Positions 27,601 to 36,045 of a stretch of 64,000 nucleotides of DNA are shown piece after piece. Under the pieces are notes generated by a model. That model did no database searches. It saw only the letters and a program-made list of their open reading frames with translations, and was not told where the DNA came from. The number at the start of each line of letters is the position of its first letter. Positions within the stretch are counted from its first letter, which is position 1. The DNA is taken from positions 118,756 through 182,755 of the forward strand of contig NZ_JADYUI010000004.1 of assembly GCF_021531695.1 (NCBI RefSeq), given 5' to 3'. The position numbers and the translations under genes are program-made. The DNA comes from Roseburia hominis. GTDB lineage: Bacteria; Bacillota; Clostridia; Lachnospirales; Lachnospiraceae.

Positions 27601-27814
27601 ATCTCGGAATCATATCCTTGATTACACGGGTCAGTACATGACCGATATGCGGCTTTCCGTTTGCCGTTGGCGGTCCGTCATAAAAAGTATAGGTCGGTCC
27701 TTCTTTTCTTGCCTCCATACTTTTCTTAAAAATATCATTGTCTTTCCAGAATTTTTCTGTTTCTTTTTCCTGTTCCACAAAATTCGTATTCGCCTGAACT
27801 TTGTTATATAACAT
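24653..27814 (-). CDS. ileS: Isoleucine--tRNA ligase (long, eukaryote-like type)
   Basis: 1053 residues. The class Ia signatures are PHIGHV near residue 55 and KMSKSKGN in the second half of the core. GWDTHGLPVELEVEK and the length of about 1050 residues mark the long archaeal/eukaryote-like IleRS type, not the 930-residue form common in Bacillus; in other bacteria this type is linked to low mupirocin sensitivity (family knowledge). An editing CP1 domain lies in between (TTPWTLPSNVALCMNP). Zinc-type cysteine pairs are seen (CWRCDTP, CECGHQEC, CPECGK). A T-box leader stands upstream. Confidence 0.96.
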   Translation of the reverse strand: MLYNKVQANTNFVEQEKETEKFWKDNDIFKKSMEARKEGPTYTFYDGPPTANGKPHIGHVLTRVIKDMIPRFQTMKGNYVPRKAGWDTHGLPVELEVEKMLGLNGKEQIEEYGMEPFVKKCKESVWKYKGMWEDFSGTVGFWADMDNPYVTYDNNFIESEWWALKEIWNKKLLYKGFKIVPYCPRCGTPLSAQEVAQGYKTVKERSAIARFKVVGEDAYFLAWTTTPWTLPSNVALCMNPNEDYCKVKAADGYTYYMAAALLDKVLGKLANEEEGIKAYEILETKKGIEFEHKAYEPLFDCAKDIIAKQHKEAHYIVCDDYVTMTDGTGIVHIAPAFGEDDAKVGRKYDLPFVQLVNGKGEMTEETPYAGVFVKKADPMILKDLDAKGLLFEAPKFEHEYPHCWRCDTPLIYYARESWFIKMTEVKDDLIRNNNTVNWIPESIGKGRFGDWLENIQDWGISRNRYWGTPLPVWECECGHQECIGSRAELAERSGNPKDAEVELHRPYIDEVTFKCPECGKTMHRVSEVIDCWFDSGAMPFAQHHYPFENKEVFEKQFPAQFISEAVDQTRGWFYSLMAESTVLFNKAPYENVIVLGHVQDENGQKMSKSKGNAVDPFDALNKHGADAIRWYFYINSAPWLPNRFHDKAVTEGQRKFLGTLWNTYAFFVLYANIDEFDATKYKLEYDKLSVMDKWLLSKLNTVVTEVDNDLSNYKIPEAARALDEFVDNMSNWYVRRSRERFWAKGMEQDKINAYMTLYTALVTVCKAAAPMVPFMTEAIYQNLVRSIDKTAPESIHLCDFPVAEEAYTDKELEKNMDEVLKVVVMGRACRNAASIKNRQPIGTMYVKAPFELPEFFTDIIADELNVKKVVFTEDVSGYTTYTFKPQLRTVGPKYGKYLGQIQKALANLDGNAAMAQVKSKEGLHLPEVSDEVVLYEEDLLITMTQQEGYVTEGDNEVTVVLDTNLTPELLEEGFVRELISKIQTMRKEAGFEVMDKIKVSYEANEKIKSIFEKYGTQIAGEVLADSLTEGKGNGYEKEWDINGEHVSLGVEKQ

Positions 27815-27908
27815 CTTTTATTTCCTCCTTTAAACTGGTTATATCGTTATATCATCATAGATGTGTTCTCACAACAAAGTGATTTGATATAGAAAATTTT
27901 CTATACAT

Positions 27909-28160
27909 AAAAACCCTCCATCCCGTAATAGGACGAAGGGTCATGATTCGTTACCACCTGTTACTTTGTACTTAAAGAAAATATTTCCTGCATACAAGGC
28001 TCCCTTAACGGAGGAACACACCGTCGGTACCTACTAATCTTTCAGCCCGCAGCTTGGAAGTGATATTCAGATATTTTCTACTCGCACCGGCTCCCACCAT
28101 CCCGGCTCGCTTTGCCTTTCAAAAAATAACCTACTGTCTTCGTCATCGCCTTTTCATTCT
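27909..28160 (-). promoter_or_regulatory. T-box leader of ileS (Ile specifier AUC)
   Basis: On the minus strand, a long structured leader runs into the T-box core AGGTGGTAACG (plus 27949-27959), whose UGGU can pair with the ACCA end of uncharged tRNA-Ile. Stem I has an AGUA bulge (GAGTAGAAAATATC) opposite GAATATCACTTCC, so the specifier is AUC (plus 28062-28064). A terminator (ACCCTTCGTCC with GGGATGGAGGGT then TTTTT, 27909-27941) overlaps the antiterminator. Uncharged tRNA-Ile should prevent termination and turn ileS on. Confidence 0.9.
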
Positions 28161-28221
28161 AACGTTTAAAAGTATAAAACCTTCTTATTTCTTTGTCAAG
28201 ATATCTTTGTGATCCCACTTA

Positions 28222-28824
28222 TTAAAGTGCATCACCAGTAGAATAACTTAAATCGTCGAAAAAATCATCAATATCATCTTCAAACTCCTCATATGGGGTA
28301 TTATAATAAAAGTCACCACCGTCATCAGCTATACCAACTGCAATCATAACGTAAAATACAACAAAGCACACCAGTGATGCAATACCTGTAATGAGACCTG
28401 CGATTGCCATTCCTTTTCCGGCTCCATTTTTCCCGCTTTTCACCAACTGAACAATGGCAAAAATAATTGCAAGAACTGCAAGTGGTATATTAATACAGGT
28501 ACAAAACAGAACTAACGAAATAATACCAAGTATAAGCGCTGCAATACCAAAACCATTACCACCTTCTTTTTTCTGCGGCTGAGGATTGATATACTGCTGC
28601 TTCCATGCTTCATTATTCATTCCGCTGTTTCCCATATTCTGATATACATTCTCATTATTATATCCCATGTTATCAGACTGATAATTCGTCTGACTGCCAT
28701 TCTGATATGTGTTATAATCATTGGTCTGATTCTGAGTCTGACCATACATCGTCTGATCACTCATATTTGTCATGGTGTCATTCGCCTCTGAAATCTGTTC
28801 ATTTTCATATGTTTCTTCACTCAT
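28222..28824 (-). CDS. DUF4190-type membrane protein with Asn/Gln/Tyr-rich N terminus
   Basis: 200 residues from the ATG at 28824, 9 bases after ggagga; the GTG three codons earlier abuts that site. The first 95 residues are very rich in Asn, Gln, Tyr and Ser (TNDYNTYQNGSQTNYQSDN), low complexity and probably disordered. Then come two or three membrane helices with the DUF4190 look (GFGIAALILGIISLVLF, GMAIAGLITGIASLVCF) and an acidic, tyrosine-containing tail (EDDIDDFFDDLSYSTGD). Function unknown. It is upstream of, and reads into, the ileS leader region on the same strand. Confidence 0.75.
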   Translation of the reverse strand: MSEETYENEQISEANDTMTNMSDQTMYGQTQNQTNDYNTYQNGSQTNYQSDNMGYNNENVYQNMGNSGMNNEAWKQQYINPQPQKKEGGNGFGIAALILGIISLVLFCTCINIPLAVLAIIFAIVQLVKSGKNGAGKGMAIAGLITGIASLVCFVVFYVMIAVGIADDGGDFYYNTPYEEFEDDIDDFFDDLSYSTGDAL

Positions 28825-29028
28825 TCGTTTCACTCCTCCGTAAATTTTTCAGACATTGTTTTTTATTATAACAAATTGCTTTTTGTAAGACAACTACTTT
28901 AAAAGATATTTATAAAAATCTAACGGAACTGTCTCTTTGAGTTTTCAGTTTTTGTAGCAAACTCGTTGCTATTTGTCGCAAAATATACTAATATATTATT
29001 ATCAAAAATTATATGAGGAGGTATAAAA

Positions 29029-30372
29029 ATGAATACCAGAAAAAAACATACAGCTCATGCTGTAACTGCAAGATGGGAAAATCCTCTGCTTCGCTTCTTT
29101 TTTGTAACAGCTTTGATCTTTTCCCTATTATTTACCTGGCAAATGCCTTTCTTTGCCAAAGAGGTAACTACCGAAAAGGCAGAAAATGTAACCGGACGTA
29201 CCGTTCCACACTACACTTTAAAAGAAAATGGGGGAAAATGGGATGGAACTCATTACTACCTGAATGACAAACTGGTAACGGATGCATTTTTCTGTGATGA
29301 TAAGGGATATACTTACTATCTGCAAAAAGACGGAACTCCTATGAAAGACCGCCTGACTTATCATCCTGACGGTACACATATCATTTATCTGGACTCTAAC
29401 GGTCATGAAGTATTCAGTAACTTCGCTAATGTAAAAAAATCCATTGCCGGAGAGGCTATTGATGATTTATGTTTCTTTGACGTATTTGGTTATATGTATG
29501 TCAATAACCTCACCTACAACCAGGCAGGCACTAATCTGTATTATGTAAACCCATATGGTGTAATTGAGCGAAATGGATGGTTCACGTTCCAGTCCGGTAT
29601 TGGCGGAGCTGCTGAAACACTTGGCGTAAAAGCAGGTGACATGGGTTATGCAAATGCAGACGGCTCACTTGCCGTAAACTGCAACATGACAGACCCAAAC
29701 GGAAGAAATCTGTATCTACAGGCAAATGGTGTTGCTGTAATTGCACCAAGTATCATTGCAGGTACTGCCTGCAAATCTGCCATTGAAGCAGATGTTACTC
29801 TGGATGGTTCCGGTACCGGCTGCCATGCCAAATTAGTAATTTGTACCGGTACAAGCGCAATCTCCTATGGACTTCAATACGATGCCTGTGCCGTTGCACC
29901 ATATACCGGAAAAACTATGGTCATGACCGAAAATGTTTACTCAAATGCAGCAGGTGGACAGGTTTACGCAAGACCTGGCGATATTGAAGTTGCAAAAGGA
30001 CAGACTTATCACTTAATGCTTACGGTAAATGAGGACGGTTCCGGTGCTGTTTATTTAAATAACCAGATGATTGGTACCTATTCTAATCCTGGACTTGCCA
30101 ATCAGCATGTCTACTTAAGAGCCGAGGCATCCGGTCGTATCAATGGTGATTCGGTAACTGCACGTTTTGAGAATATCAAATGTAAAGTAGATGGTGTAGT
30201 TTATGACAAACCACAAGCTTACAATAATTTTACAACGAATCCAACCATTTCGAACTCTCATGATGATTTCGGCAATATTACTTTCAATGGCTATATCAGC
30301 GGTTTAAATGCCGGAGAAGACTGGGATAACAGATATCAGTCTGTATCGGGTATTCTTCAGCTAAACTGGTAA
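29029..30372 (+). CDS. Secreted repeat protein with LamG/concanavalin-like C-terminal domain
   Basis: 447 residues. A long signal peptide (helix LLRFFFVTALIFSLLF, cut near PFFAKE) precedes repeats of the choline/glucan-binding class (GTHYYLNDKLVTDAFF, YTYYLQKDGTPMKDRLTYH, HIIYLDSNGHEVF, NLYYVNPYGVIERNGWFTF). From about residue 240 a beta-sandwich domain with DVTLDGSGTGCHAKLVI, QTYHLMLTVNEDGSGAVYLN and VYLRAEASGRI looks like a LamG/carbohydrate-binding fold. The repeat half aligns with the protein at 9129-10379; the C-terminal domains differ. Likely surface-bound, binding wall polymer through the repeats and a glycan through the second domain. Strong site gaggagg before the ATG. Confidence 0.8.
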   Translation: MNTRKKHTAHAVTARWENPLLRFFFVTALIFSLLFTWQMPFFAKEVTTEKAENVTGRTVPHYTLKENGGKWDGTHYYLNDKLVTDAFFCDDKGYTYYLQKDGTPMKDRLTYHPDGTHIIYLDSNGHEVFSNFANVKKSIAGEAIDDLCFFDVFGYMYVNNLTYNQAGTNLYYVNPYGVIERNGWFTFQSGIGGAAETLGVKAGDMGYANADGSLAVNCNMTDPNGRNLYLQANGVAVIAPSIIAGTACKSAIEADVTLDGSGTGCHAKLVICTGTSAISYGLQYDACAVAPYTGKTMVMTENVYSNAAGGQVYARPGDIEVAKGQTYHLMLTVNEDGSGAVYLNNQMIGTYSNPGLANQHVYLRAEASGRINGDSVTARFENIKCKVDGVVYDKPQAYNNFTTNPTISNSHDDFGNITFNGYISGLNAGEDWDNRYQSVSGILQLNW

Positions 30373-30383
30373 TATCTTTCTTT

Positions 30384-30428
30384 TAAAAATGGAGCTGCGC
30401 ACTAATTTGTGCGACAGCCCCATTTTTT
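30384..30428. terminator. Bidirectional terminator
   Basis: taaaaatggagctgcgcac pairs imperfectly with gtgcgacagccccatttttt, closing over a short taattt loop, with A/T tracts on both sides between convergent genes. The right edge overlaps the stop of the glycosyltransferase gene. Confidence 0.85.
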
Positions 30429-31443
30429 AATTGAATCCCACTACTTTCTGTGTAATTTTATAGGCAGCTACTGAAATCTTTCGTCCACCTTTTCCCGGCA
30501 GATTCGTAAATTGTCCTAAAATACTGTTTCGCAAATGATGGAACAAACGTAAATCCTTTTGCTTTATGTAATGCCACAATTCCCTCTTCTTATCTAAATT
30601 TTCCTCTGTTCCGGATCTGATACACATAATGGTAGATATCACCGTGATAATTTCCAGATAATTAAACATATAGTTGCGAAGCTTACGATTACTGATTTTA
30701 TACAAATTAAACTCATCTACCATCATTTTATTGACTTTAATCTGCTGATCAATTCTCCCTATCATAACTTTCTCATTTACCGACTGGTCTTCGCGTCCAA
30801 TGAAATAACGATAAAAATCAACATCCAGATAATACATTGTTTTCACCGAAGGAAGTGGCTTGTATACAAAAATGTTATCAACATAAAAGGTATGCTTCGG
30901 TAATTCCAGACCGCATTCAATCAGTAATCTTGTCCGATAAATGACCGAATGCATCAGAAGGTATTTTCCCTTCGTGAAATGCTTTACATCATTCCATGTA
31001 AAGATTTCATTCTGCGGAAGCTGTTTTGTATAACGCATGACCTTTTTATGCTTTGCTCCCTGTTTCTCATAAACAAAATTACTGATAAACATATCAAGCA
31101 CCTGGCTGCCGCCAATCAGCTCTTTTAATTTGTCCAGAATCTGCAAATAAGCATTCTCATCTACCCAGTCATCACTGTCTACCACTTTAAAGTACAATCC
31201 ACTCGCATTGCGCATACCGGTATTGACTGCCTCACCATGTCCACCGTTCTCCTGATGAATGGCTTTGACAATCGTTGGATATTTTTTGGCATAATTATCT
31301 GCAATTTCTGCAGTTGCATCCTTAGAGCCATCATCTATAATTAAAATTTCAACATCTTCCCCGCCTTTTAATAGTGATTCCACACAATGCTCCATATAAT
31401 CCTGTGAATTATAACATGGCACTGCAATTGATAATATTTTCAT
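30427..31443 (-). CDS. Family 2 glycosyltransferase
   Basis: 338 residues. The GT-A fold begins at once with LSIAVPCYNSQDYMEHCVES, EILIIDDGSKDATAEIA (first Asp pair), GGHGEAVNTGMRNASG, and the DxD-type VVDSDDWVDENA near residue 90. About 230 residues follow with an aromatic, basic helical region, and there is no clear membrane helix. GT2 enzymes of this length add sugars from nucleotide donors to wall polymers, capsule or lipid carriers; the acceptor cannot be told. It stands alone, convergent to the secreted repeat protein, a context that would fit cell-surface work but proves nothing. Confidence 0.9.
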   Translation of the reverse strand: MKILSIAVPCYNSQDYMEHCVESLLKGGEDVEILIIDDGSKDATAEIADNYAKKYPTIVKAIHQENGGHGEAVNTGMRNASGLYFKVVDSDDWVDENAYLQILDKLKELIGGSQVLDMFISNFVYEKQGAKHKKVMRYTKQLPQNEIFTWNDVKHFTKGKYLLMHSVIYRTRLLIECGLELPKHTFYVDNIFVYKPLPSVKTMYYLDVDFYRYFIGREDQSVNEKVMIGRIDQQIKVNKMMVDEFNLYKISNRKLRNYMFNYLEIITVISTIMCIRSGTEENLDKKRELWHYIKQKDLRLFHHLRNSILGQFTNLPGKGGRKISVAAYKITQKVVGFN

Positions 31444-31599
31444 TGACTTCTCCTTAGTTTTCTACACATTTTTATACTATATGTATATGCATTACTTAAT
31501 TATTATACACACAACCAAAGAAATATCCAATTGATTTTTTCTTAGAATTTTCTTAAAATGTAACAGTTTGATCTCAATATTCTCCAACTCGCGCTTTTG

Positions 31600-32685
31600 T
31601 TATTTCTTAAATTTTTCATTGCCCAGACGCAGATTCATATATTTCGTGTATTTTGCAAATGCAGCCGGTATCGGATATTTCTTTTCAGAATCTGCCGTTT
31701 CTACAAACAGCATCCCGCTTTCAGCTGTTTCCAAAGAAGAAACCTTTATCATATAACCCGTCATATGCCATTCCATATGCGAGAAAATATGTTTCGCATC
31801 CTCTAATTTTTCAATATGAACCGGTACCAGATTCTTTTCTTTCACATAAGAGAGTGCTTCTTTTTCGCTCAGATGCCCTTTTACATTCGGGAATTCATAA
31901 AGCCCTGCCAAAAGTCCCTTTTTCGGGCGTTTCTGTAACACAATTTTTTCCCCGTCCCGGATAATAAAAACTGTCTTATCTTCTATTCTCCTTGGCTTTG
32001 CCTTTGACTTTACCGGAAGATTGTTCCAAAGATTTTTTTCTTTTGCCACACAAAATTCACGCCAGGGACATTCCATGCATTTGGGTTCTCCATTCGGCAG
32101 GCATACCATTGCCCCAAGCTCCATCAATGCCTGATTAAACGCTCCCGCTTCTTTCTTTGGCATGATCCGCCTAAGCTCTTTTTCCATCCTGTTTTTGGTA
32201 CTCTGCTTCATAATGTCTGAATCATCTCCACATACCCTTGTAATTACGCGAAGTACATTCCCATCCACCGCAGGTACCGCTATTCCATAAGCAATTGACG
32301 CAATTGCCCCGGCCGTATACTGTCCGATTCCCTTTAACTTCAAAAGTTCTTCATAATCTGCCGGAAGAATCCCATCATACTGTTCCATCACGGTTTTTGC
32401 CGCAATCTGCATGTTCCGCACTCTGTTATAATAGCCAAGCCCCTCCCATAATTTTAAAAGCCGTTCTTCTTCGCACTCTGCCAAAGACTTTATATCCGGT
32501 AACTCCTTTATAAAACGCTCAAAATAAGGCTTTACTGCCTCTACTCTCGTCTGCTGTAGCATGATTTCCGAAACCCATACATGGTAGGGTGTCGGTTCTT
32601 CTCGCCATGGTAATATCCTCGCATGCCCTTTAAACCATGTAAGCAAAGGAGATACAATCTGTTCTAAATTAAAATCCTCTATCAT
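31600..32685 (-). CDS. mutY: A/G-specific adenine DNA glycosylase
   Basis: 361 residues. HhH-GPD glycosylase domain first: VSEIMLQQTRVEAVKPYFERF carries the catalytic Glu, LKGIGQYTAGAIASIAYG the HhH, and AVDGNVLRV the catalytic Asp. The [4Fe-4S] motif follows as C-x7-C-x2-C-x5-C (CLPNGEPKCMECPWREFC), one residue longer in the first gap than the usual x6. A C-terminal NUDIX-like domain (VLQKRPKKGLLAGLYEFPN, FSHMEWHMTGY) reads 8-oxoG. It removes adenine opposite 8-oxoguanine in base excision repair. Confidence 0.95.
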   Translation of the reverse strand: MIEDFNLEQIVSPLLTWFKGHARILPWREEPTPYHVWVSEIMLQQTRVEAVKPYFERFIKELPDIKSLAECEEERLLKLWEGLGYYNRVRNMQIAAKTVMEQYDGILPADYEELLKLKGIGQYTAGAIASIAYGIAVPAVDGNVLRVITRVCGDDSDIMKQSTKNRMEKELRRIMPKKEAGAFNQALMELGAMVCLPNGEPKCMECPWREFCVAKEKNLWNNLPVKSKAKPRRIEDKTVFIIRDGEKIVLQKRPKKGLLAGLYEFPNVKGHLSEKEALSYVKEKNLVPVHIEKLEDAKHIFSHMEWHMTGYMIKVSSLETAESGMLFVETADSEKKYPIPAAFAKYTKYMNLRLGNEKFKK

Positions 32686-32810
32686 TTATCATTTTCCTGT
32701 TTTCTTTCTGTTGCCATAACTATACTTCTTTGCTAGTATAACATAACTTTCTATCCTTGCGTACTTCTTATTTTTTACCAGTTTTCATGTCGTTTCCGGT
32801 CAGAAAAAGA

Positions 32811-32839
32811 TTGACAAAACTTTGACAAAGTTATACACT
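32811..32839 (+). promoter_or_regulatory. crt promoter with a palindromic operator in the spacer
   Basis: TTGACA (32811-32816) and TACACT (32834-32839) with 17 bases between; TATACA at 32832 is an alternative -10. The spacer contains a perfect 7-1-7 palindrome, AACTTTGACAAAGTT (32818-32832). A regulator bound there would block RNA polymerase. Confidence 0.55.
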
Positions 32840-32902
32840 AAGAATTAGGAATTTAGGTGATAAAAACCGAACGATTTTCAATATTTTTAGGAGGTTTCAA
32901 CA

Positions 32903-33682
32903 ATGAATAATTTAAAATTAGAAGTTGAAAATGAGATTGCTGTCCTTACAATCGACAGACCAAAGGCTCTCAATGCATTAAATACCGAGACTTTGGAAGA
33001 GTTAAACGAAGTATTAACTGAAATCGAAGGAAGAGACGACATTAAAGTCGTAATCTTAACAGGTTCCGGCGAGAAAGCTTTTGTTGCAGGTGCTGATATT
33101 GCTGAGATGATTAATTTTACTGCACCGGAAGCAAGAGCTTTTGGTATGAGAGCAGCAGATCCATTCTTCAAATTACAGAATATGCGTCAGGTAACAATCG
33201 CTGCTGTTAACGGTTTTGCTCTTGGCGGTGGATGCGAAATTTCCATGGCATGTGATATCCGTATTGCATCTGACAATGCTGTATTCGGTCAGCCTGAATG
33301 TGGTCTTGGTATCATTCCTGGATTTGGTGGTACACAGAGACTTGCACGTTTAGTTGGTATGGGACGTGCAAAAGAAATCATCTTTACCTGCCAGAACATT
33401 GATGCTAACGAAGCTTACCGCATCGGTCTTGTAAATAAAGTTGTTCCACAGGCAGAGCTTATGGATACTGCAAAGAAAATGGCTTCTAAGATTCTTCGTA
33501 ACGGAAGCTACGCTGTTTCTGTTGCAAAAGCTGCCATCAACAATGGTTACGATATGGACATCAAGAATGCGGTTGAAATGGAAGCAAACCTCTTTGGTGT
33601 TGTAAATGACACTCATGACAAAAAAGAAGGTATGTCTGCTTTCCTTGAAAAGAGAAAAGAAAAGAACTTCACAGATTTCTAA
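32903..33682 (+). CDS. crt: Crotonase / short-chain enoyl-CoA hydratase (3-hydroxybutyryl-CoA dehydratase)
   Basis: 259 residues. Crotonase fold: AFVAGADIAEM forms the oxyanion hole, and FGQPECGLGIIPGFGGTQRL holds both catalytic glutamates region (Glu of PECG and the second acid of GGCEISMACD). Interconverts 3-hydroxybutyryl-CoA and crotonyl-CoA, a step of the butyrate pathway. An aggagg lies 7 bases before the ATG. The usual partners (thl, hbd, bcd, etfAB) are not adjacent, so crt is a lone gene here with its own promoter and terminator. Confidence 0.92.
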   Translation: MNNLKLEVENEIAVLTIDRPKALNALNTETLEELNEVLTEIEGRDDIKVVILTGSGEKAFVAGADIAEMINFTAPEARAFGMRAADPFFKLQNMRQVTIAAVNGFALGGGCEISMACDIRIASDNAVFGQPECGLGIIPGFGGTQRLARLVGMGRAKEIIFTCQNIDANEAYRIGLVNKVVPQAELMDTAKKMASKILRNGSYAVSVAKAAINNGYDMDIKNAVEMEANLFGVVNDTHDKKEGMSAFLEKRKEKNFTDF

Positions 33683-33710
33683 ATCGAATTACATAGCAAA
33701 TGCTTACTAC

Positions 33711-33737
33711 GAACCGCTTGCAATACGCAGGCGGTTC
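33711..33737 (+). terminator. Terminator after crt
   Basis: gaaccgc (33711-33717) pairs with gcggttc (33731-33737) and is followed by tctta; T tract is short. Confidence 0.5.
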
Positions 33738-33740
33738 TCT

Positions 33741-33780
33741 TATATATCGGATATGGAATAATTTCCACATCCGATATATA
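33741..33780. promoter_or_regulatory. 17-bp-stem hairpin upstream of proC
   Basis: tatatatcggat (33741-33752) and its exact complement at 33769-33780, one a/c mismatch, then tggaa/ttcca around a taat loop. It lies 50 bases before the proC start. It lacks a good T tract, so an operator or RNA stabiliser is as likely as a terminator. Confidence 0.5.
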
Positions 33781-33831
33781 TTGCAAAAATCTTATACAAC
33801 GATCAAAATGACCCAAAGGAGGATTCAGCAT

Positions 33832-34644
33832 ATGTTAGGAGAAACAATTGGTTTTATCGGATGCGGTAATATGGGAAGTGCCATGATCGGTGGCATTGTA
33901 GGCTCCGGACTGATTCCCGCAGATAAAGTAATTGCAAGTGCTCGTTCCAAAGATACCCTGGACAATATGAAAGAAACTTACAAAATTGATGTCACAAAAG
34001 ACAATACCAAAGTAGCAGAAAAAGCAGACATTCTTTTTCTGGCAGTAAAGCCAAATATGTACGAAGATGTTATTTCCCAGATCCGTGATTGTGTAAAAAA
34101 AGAAGCTTTGATTGTTTCTATTGCGGCCGGACAGACAATTGCCGGAATCGAGTCACTCTTTGCTCATCCAATCAAACTGGTTCGCGCTATGCCAAACACA
34201 CCTGCCATGGTATTGGAATCTATGTCAGCTTTAACACCAAATGCCAACGTGTCACCGGAAGAATTAAAGAAAGTCATCACGATTTTTAACAGTTTTGGAA
34301 AATGTGAGGTTGTTTCCGAAAAATTAATGGATGCTGTAACAGGGGTCAGCGGTTCCTCTCCTGCTTATGTATATATGTTTATAGAGGCAATGGCAGATGC
34401 CGCCGTATTTGATGGAATGCCAAGAGCACAGGCATACAAGTTTGCAGCTCAGTCTGTACTTGGCGCTGCAAAAATGGTCTTGGAAACCGGAAAACATCCG
34501 GGCGAATTGAAGGATGCTGTATGCTCTCCGGGAGGAACCACGATTGAAGCGGTAGCAAAATTGGAAGAGCTCAATTTACGCGGCACCGTAATCGCAGCAC
34601 AGCATACCTGCACCGAAAAATCAAAAGCAATGAGCAAAAAATAA
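33832..34644 (+). CDS. proC: Pyrroline-5-carboxylate reductase
   Basis: 270 residues from the ATG at 33832, where aaaggagg lies 9 bases upstream; the frame is open earlier but unsupported. Rossmann start IGFIGCGNMGSAMIGGI binds NADPH; VRAMPNTPAMVLESMSALTPN and the C-terminal VSGSSPAYVYMFIEAMADAA and HPGELKDAVCSPGGTTIEAV are ProC signatures. It makes proline from pyrroline-5-carboxylate. It is followed after 29 bases by the GH13 amylase on the same strand. Confidence 0.96.
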   Translation: MLGETIGFIGCGNMGSAMIGGIVGSGLIPADKVIASARSKDTLDNMKETYKIDVTKDNTKVAEKADILFLAVKPNMYEDVISQIRDCVKKEALIVSIAAGQTIAGIESLFAHPIKLVRAMPNTPAMVLESMSALTPNANVSPEELKKVITIFNSFGKCEVVSEKLMDAVTGVSGSSPAYVYMFIEAMADAAVFDGMPRAQAYKFAAQSVLGAAKMVLETGKHPGELKDAVCSPGGTTIEAVAKLEELNLRGTVIAAQHTCTEKSKAMSKK

Positions 34645-34673
34645 TTTTTTATAAAACAGGGAGGAGTTTTTCT

Positions 34674-35990
34674 ATGTGGGCAAATGAAAGTGTATTTTAT
34701 CAAATTTATCCTTTGGGCTTTTGTGGGGCGCCCTTTGAAAATGATGGAATTTTAACAAATCGTATTAGCAAAGTCATTGACTGGATTCCTCATATTAAAA
34801 AACTTGGCGCAAATGCCATTTATTTTTCACCGGTCTTCGAGTCCGACACCCATGGTTATAATACCAGAGATTATAAGAAAATTGATGTACGTCTTGGAAC
34901 CAACGAAGATTTTAAGGCAGTTTGCGATAGTTTACATAAAGAAGGAATCAAAGTTGTTTTAGACGGCGTTTTCAATCATGTCGGACGTGGTTTTTTCGGA
35001 TTTTCAGATGTTTTAAAGAACCGTGAGTCTTCTCCATATCGTGATTGGTTTCATATTGATTTTAATGGAAATTCCAATTTTAACGATGGTTTATGGTATG
35101 AAGGCTGGGAAGGCAATTATGATTTAGTCAAATTAAATCTGCGAAATGAAGAAGTAGTTTCCTATCTTTTTTCCTGTATTGAATACTGGATTTCCTATTT
35201 TGATATTGATGGTTTAAGACTTGATGTTGCTTACTGTCTGGATCATGACTTCCTAAGACGACTCAGAAACTTCTGTGACTCAAAAAAGCCGGATTTCTTT
35301 TTAGTTGGTGAAACCCTGCACGGAGATTATAATCAGATCATGAACGACAGTATGCTTCATTCTGTCACCAACTATGAATGTTATAAAGGACTTTATTCCA
35401 GCTTTAACTCTATGAACATGTTTGAAATCAATCATTCACTTCTCAGACAGTTCGGACCGGAGAACTGGACACTCTACAAGGGCAAACATCTCCTGTCTTT
35501 CGTTGATAACCATGACGTAACAAGAGTTGCCAGTATTTTAACAAACGAACGGCATCTACCACTAATTTATGCTTTGGCTTTTGGTATGCCGGGTATTCCT
35601 TGTGTATATTATGGCAGTGAATGGGGTGCAAAAGCCCGAAAAGAAGATGGGGATCCGGCACTTCGCGCTTGTTTTGATGCCCCAATAGACAATGAACTGA
35701 GTGCTTATATTTCCAGGCTTGCCGAAGTCAAAAAATCTTCTCATGCTTTAAATTATGGAGATTTTCGTTCCGTTCTCTTAACAAATAAGCAATGCATTTT
35801 CGAACGAAAAACAGATACAGAACGTTATTTTGTCGCAATCAATGCTGATGAAAATGAATTTCAGGCACAATTTGATGCCGGATGCCAGTATGCTACCGAA
35901 ATGCTGACTGATACATTGCATGATTTCAGTAAAGGCACTACACTGGCTCCATATCATGCTTATTATTGGAAAATGGATGTGCAGCCATAG
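34674..35990 (+). CDS. GH13 alpha-amylase family glycosidase
   Basis: 438 residues without a signal peptide, so cytosolic. The (beta/alpha)8 catalytic domain starts at once (SVFYQIYPLGF). Conserved regions: I, DGVFNHVG (97-104); II, GLRLDVAYC with nucleophile Asp184; III, FLVGE with acid/base Glu213; IV, FVDNHD with Asp281. A short C-terminal beta domain ends the protein. The LGF.G..FEND start is like small intracellular maltodextrin/cyclodextrin hydrolases, but substrate is not settled. With glgP elsewhere in the window it fits intracellular alpha-glucan use. It has gggagg before its ATG. Confidence 0.9.
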   Translation: MWANESVFYQIYPLGFCGAPFENDGILTNRISKVIDWIPHIKKLGANAIYFSPVFESDTHGYNTRDYKKIDVRLGTNEDFKAVCDSLHKEGIKVVLDGVFNHVGRGFFGFSDVLKNRESSPYRDWFHIDFNGNSNFNDGLWYEGWEGNYDLVKLNLRNEEVVSYLFSCIEYWISYFDIDGLRLDVAYCLDHDFLRRLRNFCDSKKPDFFLVGETLHGDYNQIMNDSMLHSVTNYECYKGLYSSFNSMNMFEINHSLLRQFGPENWTLYKGKHLLSFVDNHDVTRVASILTNERHLPLIYALAFGMPGIPCVYYGSEWGAKARKEDGDPALRACFDAPIDNELSAYISRLAEVKKSSHALNYGDFRSVLLTNKQCIFERKTDTERYFVAINADENEFQAQFDAGCQYATEMLTDTLHDFSKGTTLAPYHAYYWKMDVQP

Positions 35991-36045
35991 CAAATTGGCA
36001 TTTGTCTATTTTCTTCTCTGCGAGCAGCACATTGTCGTACAAAAT

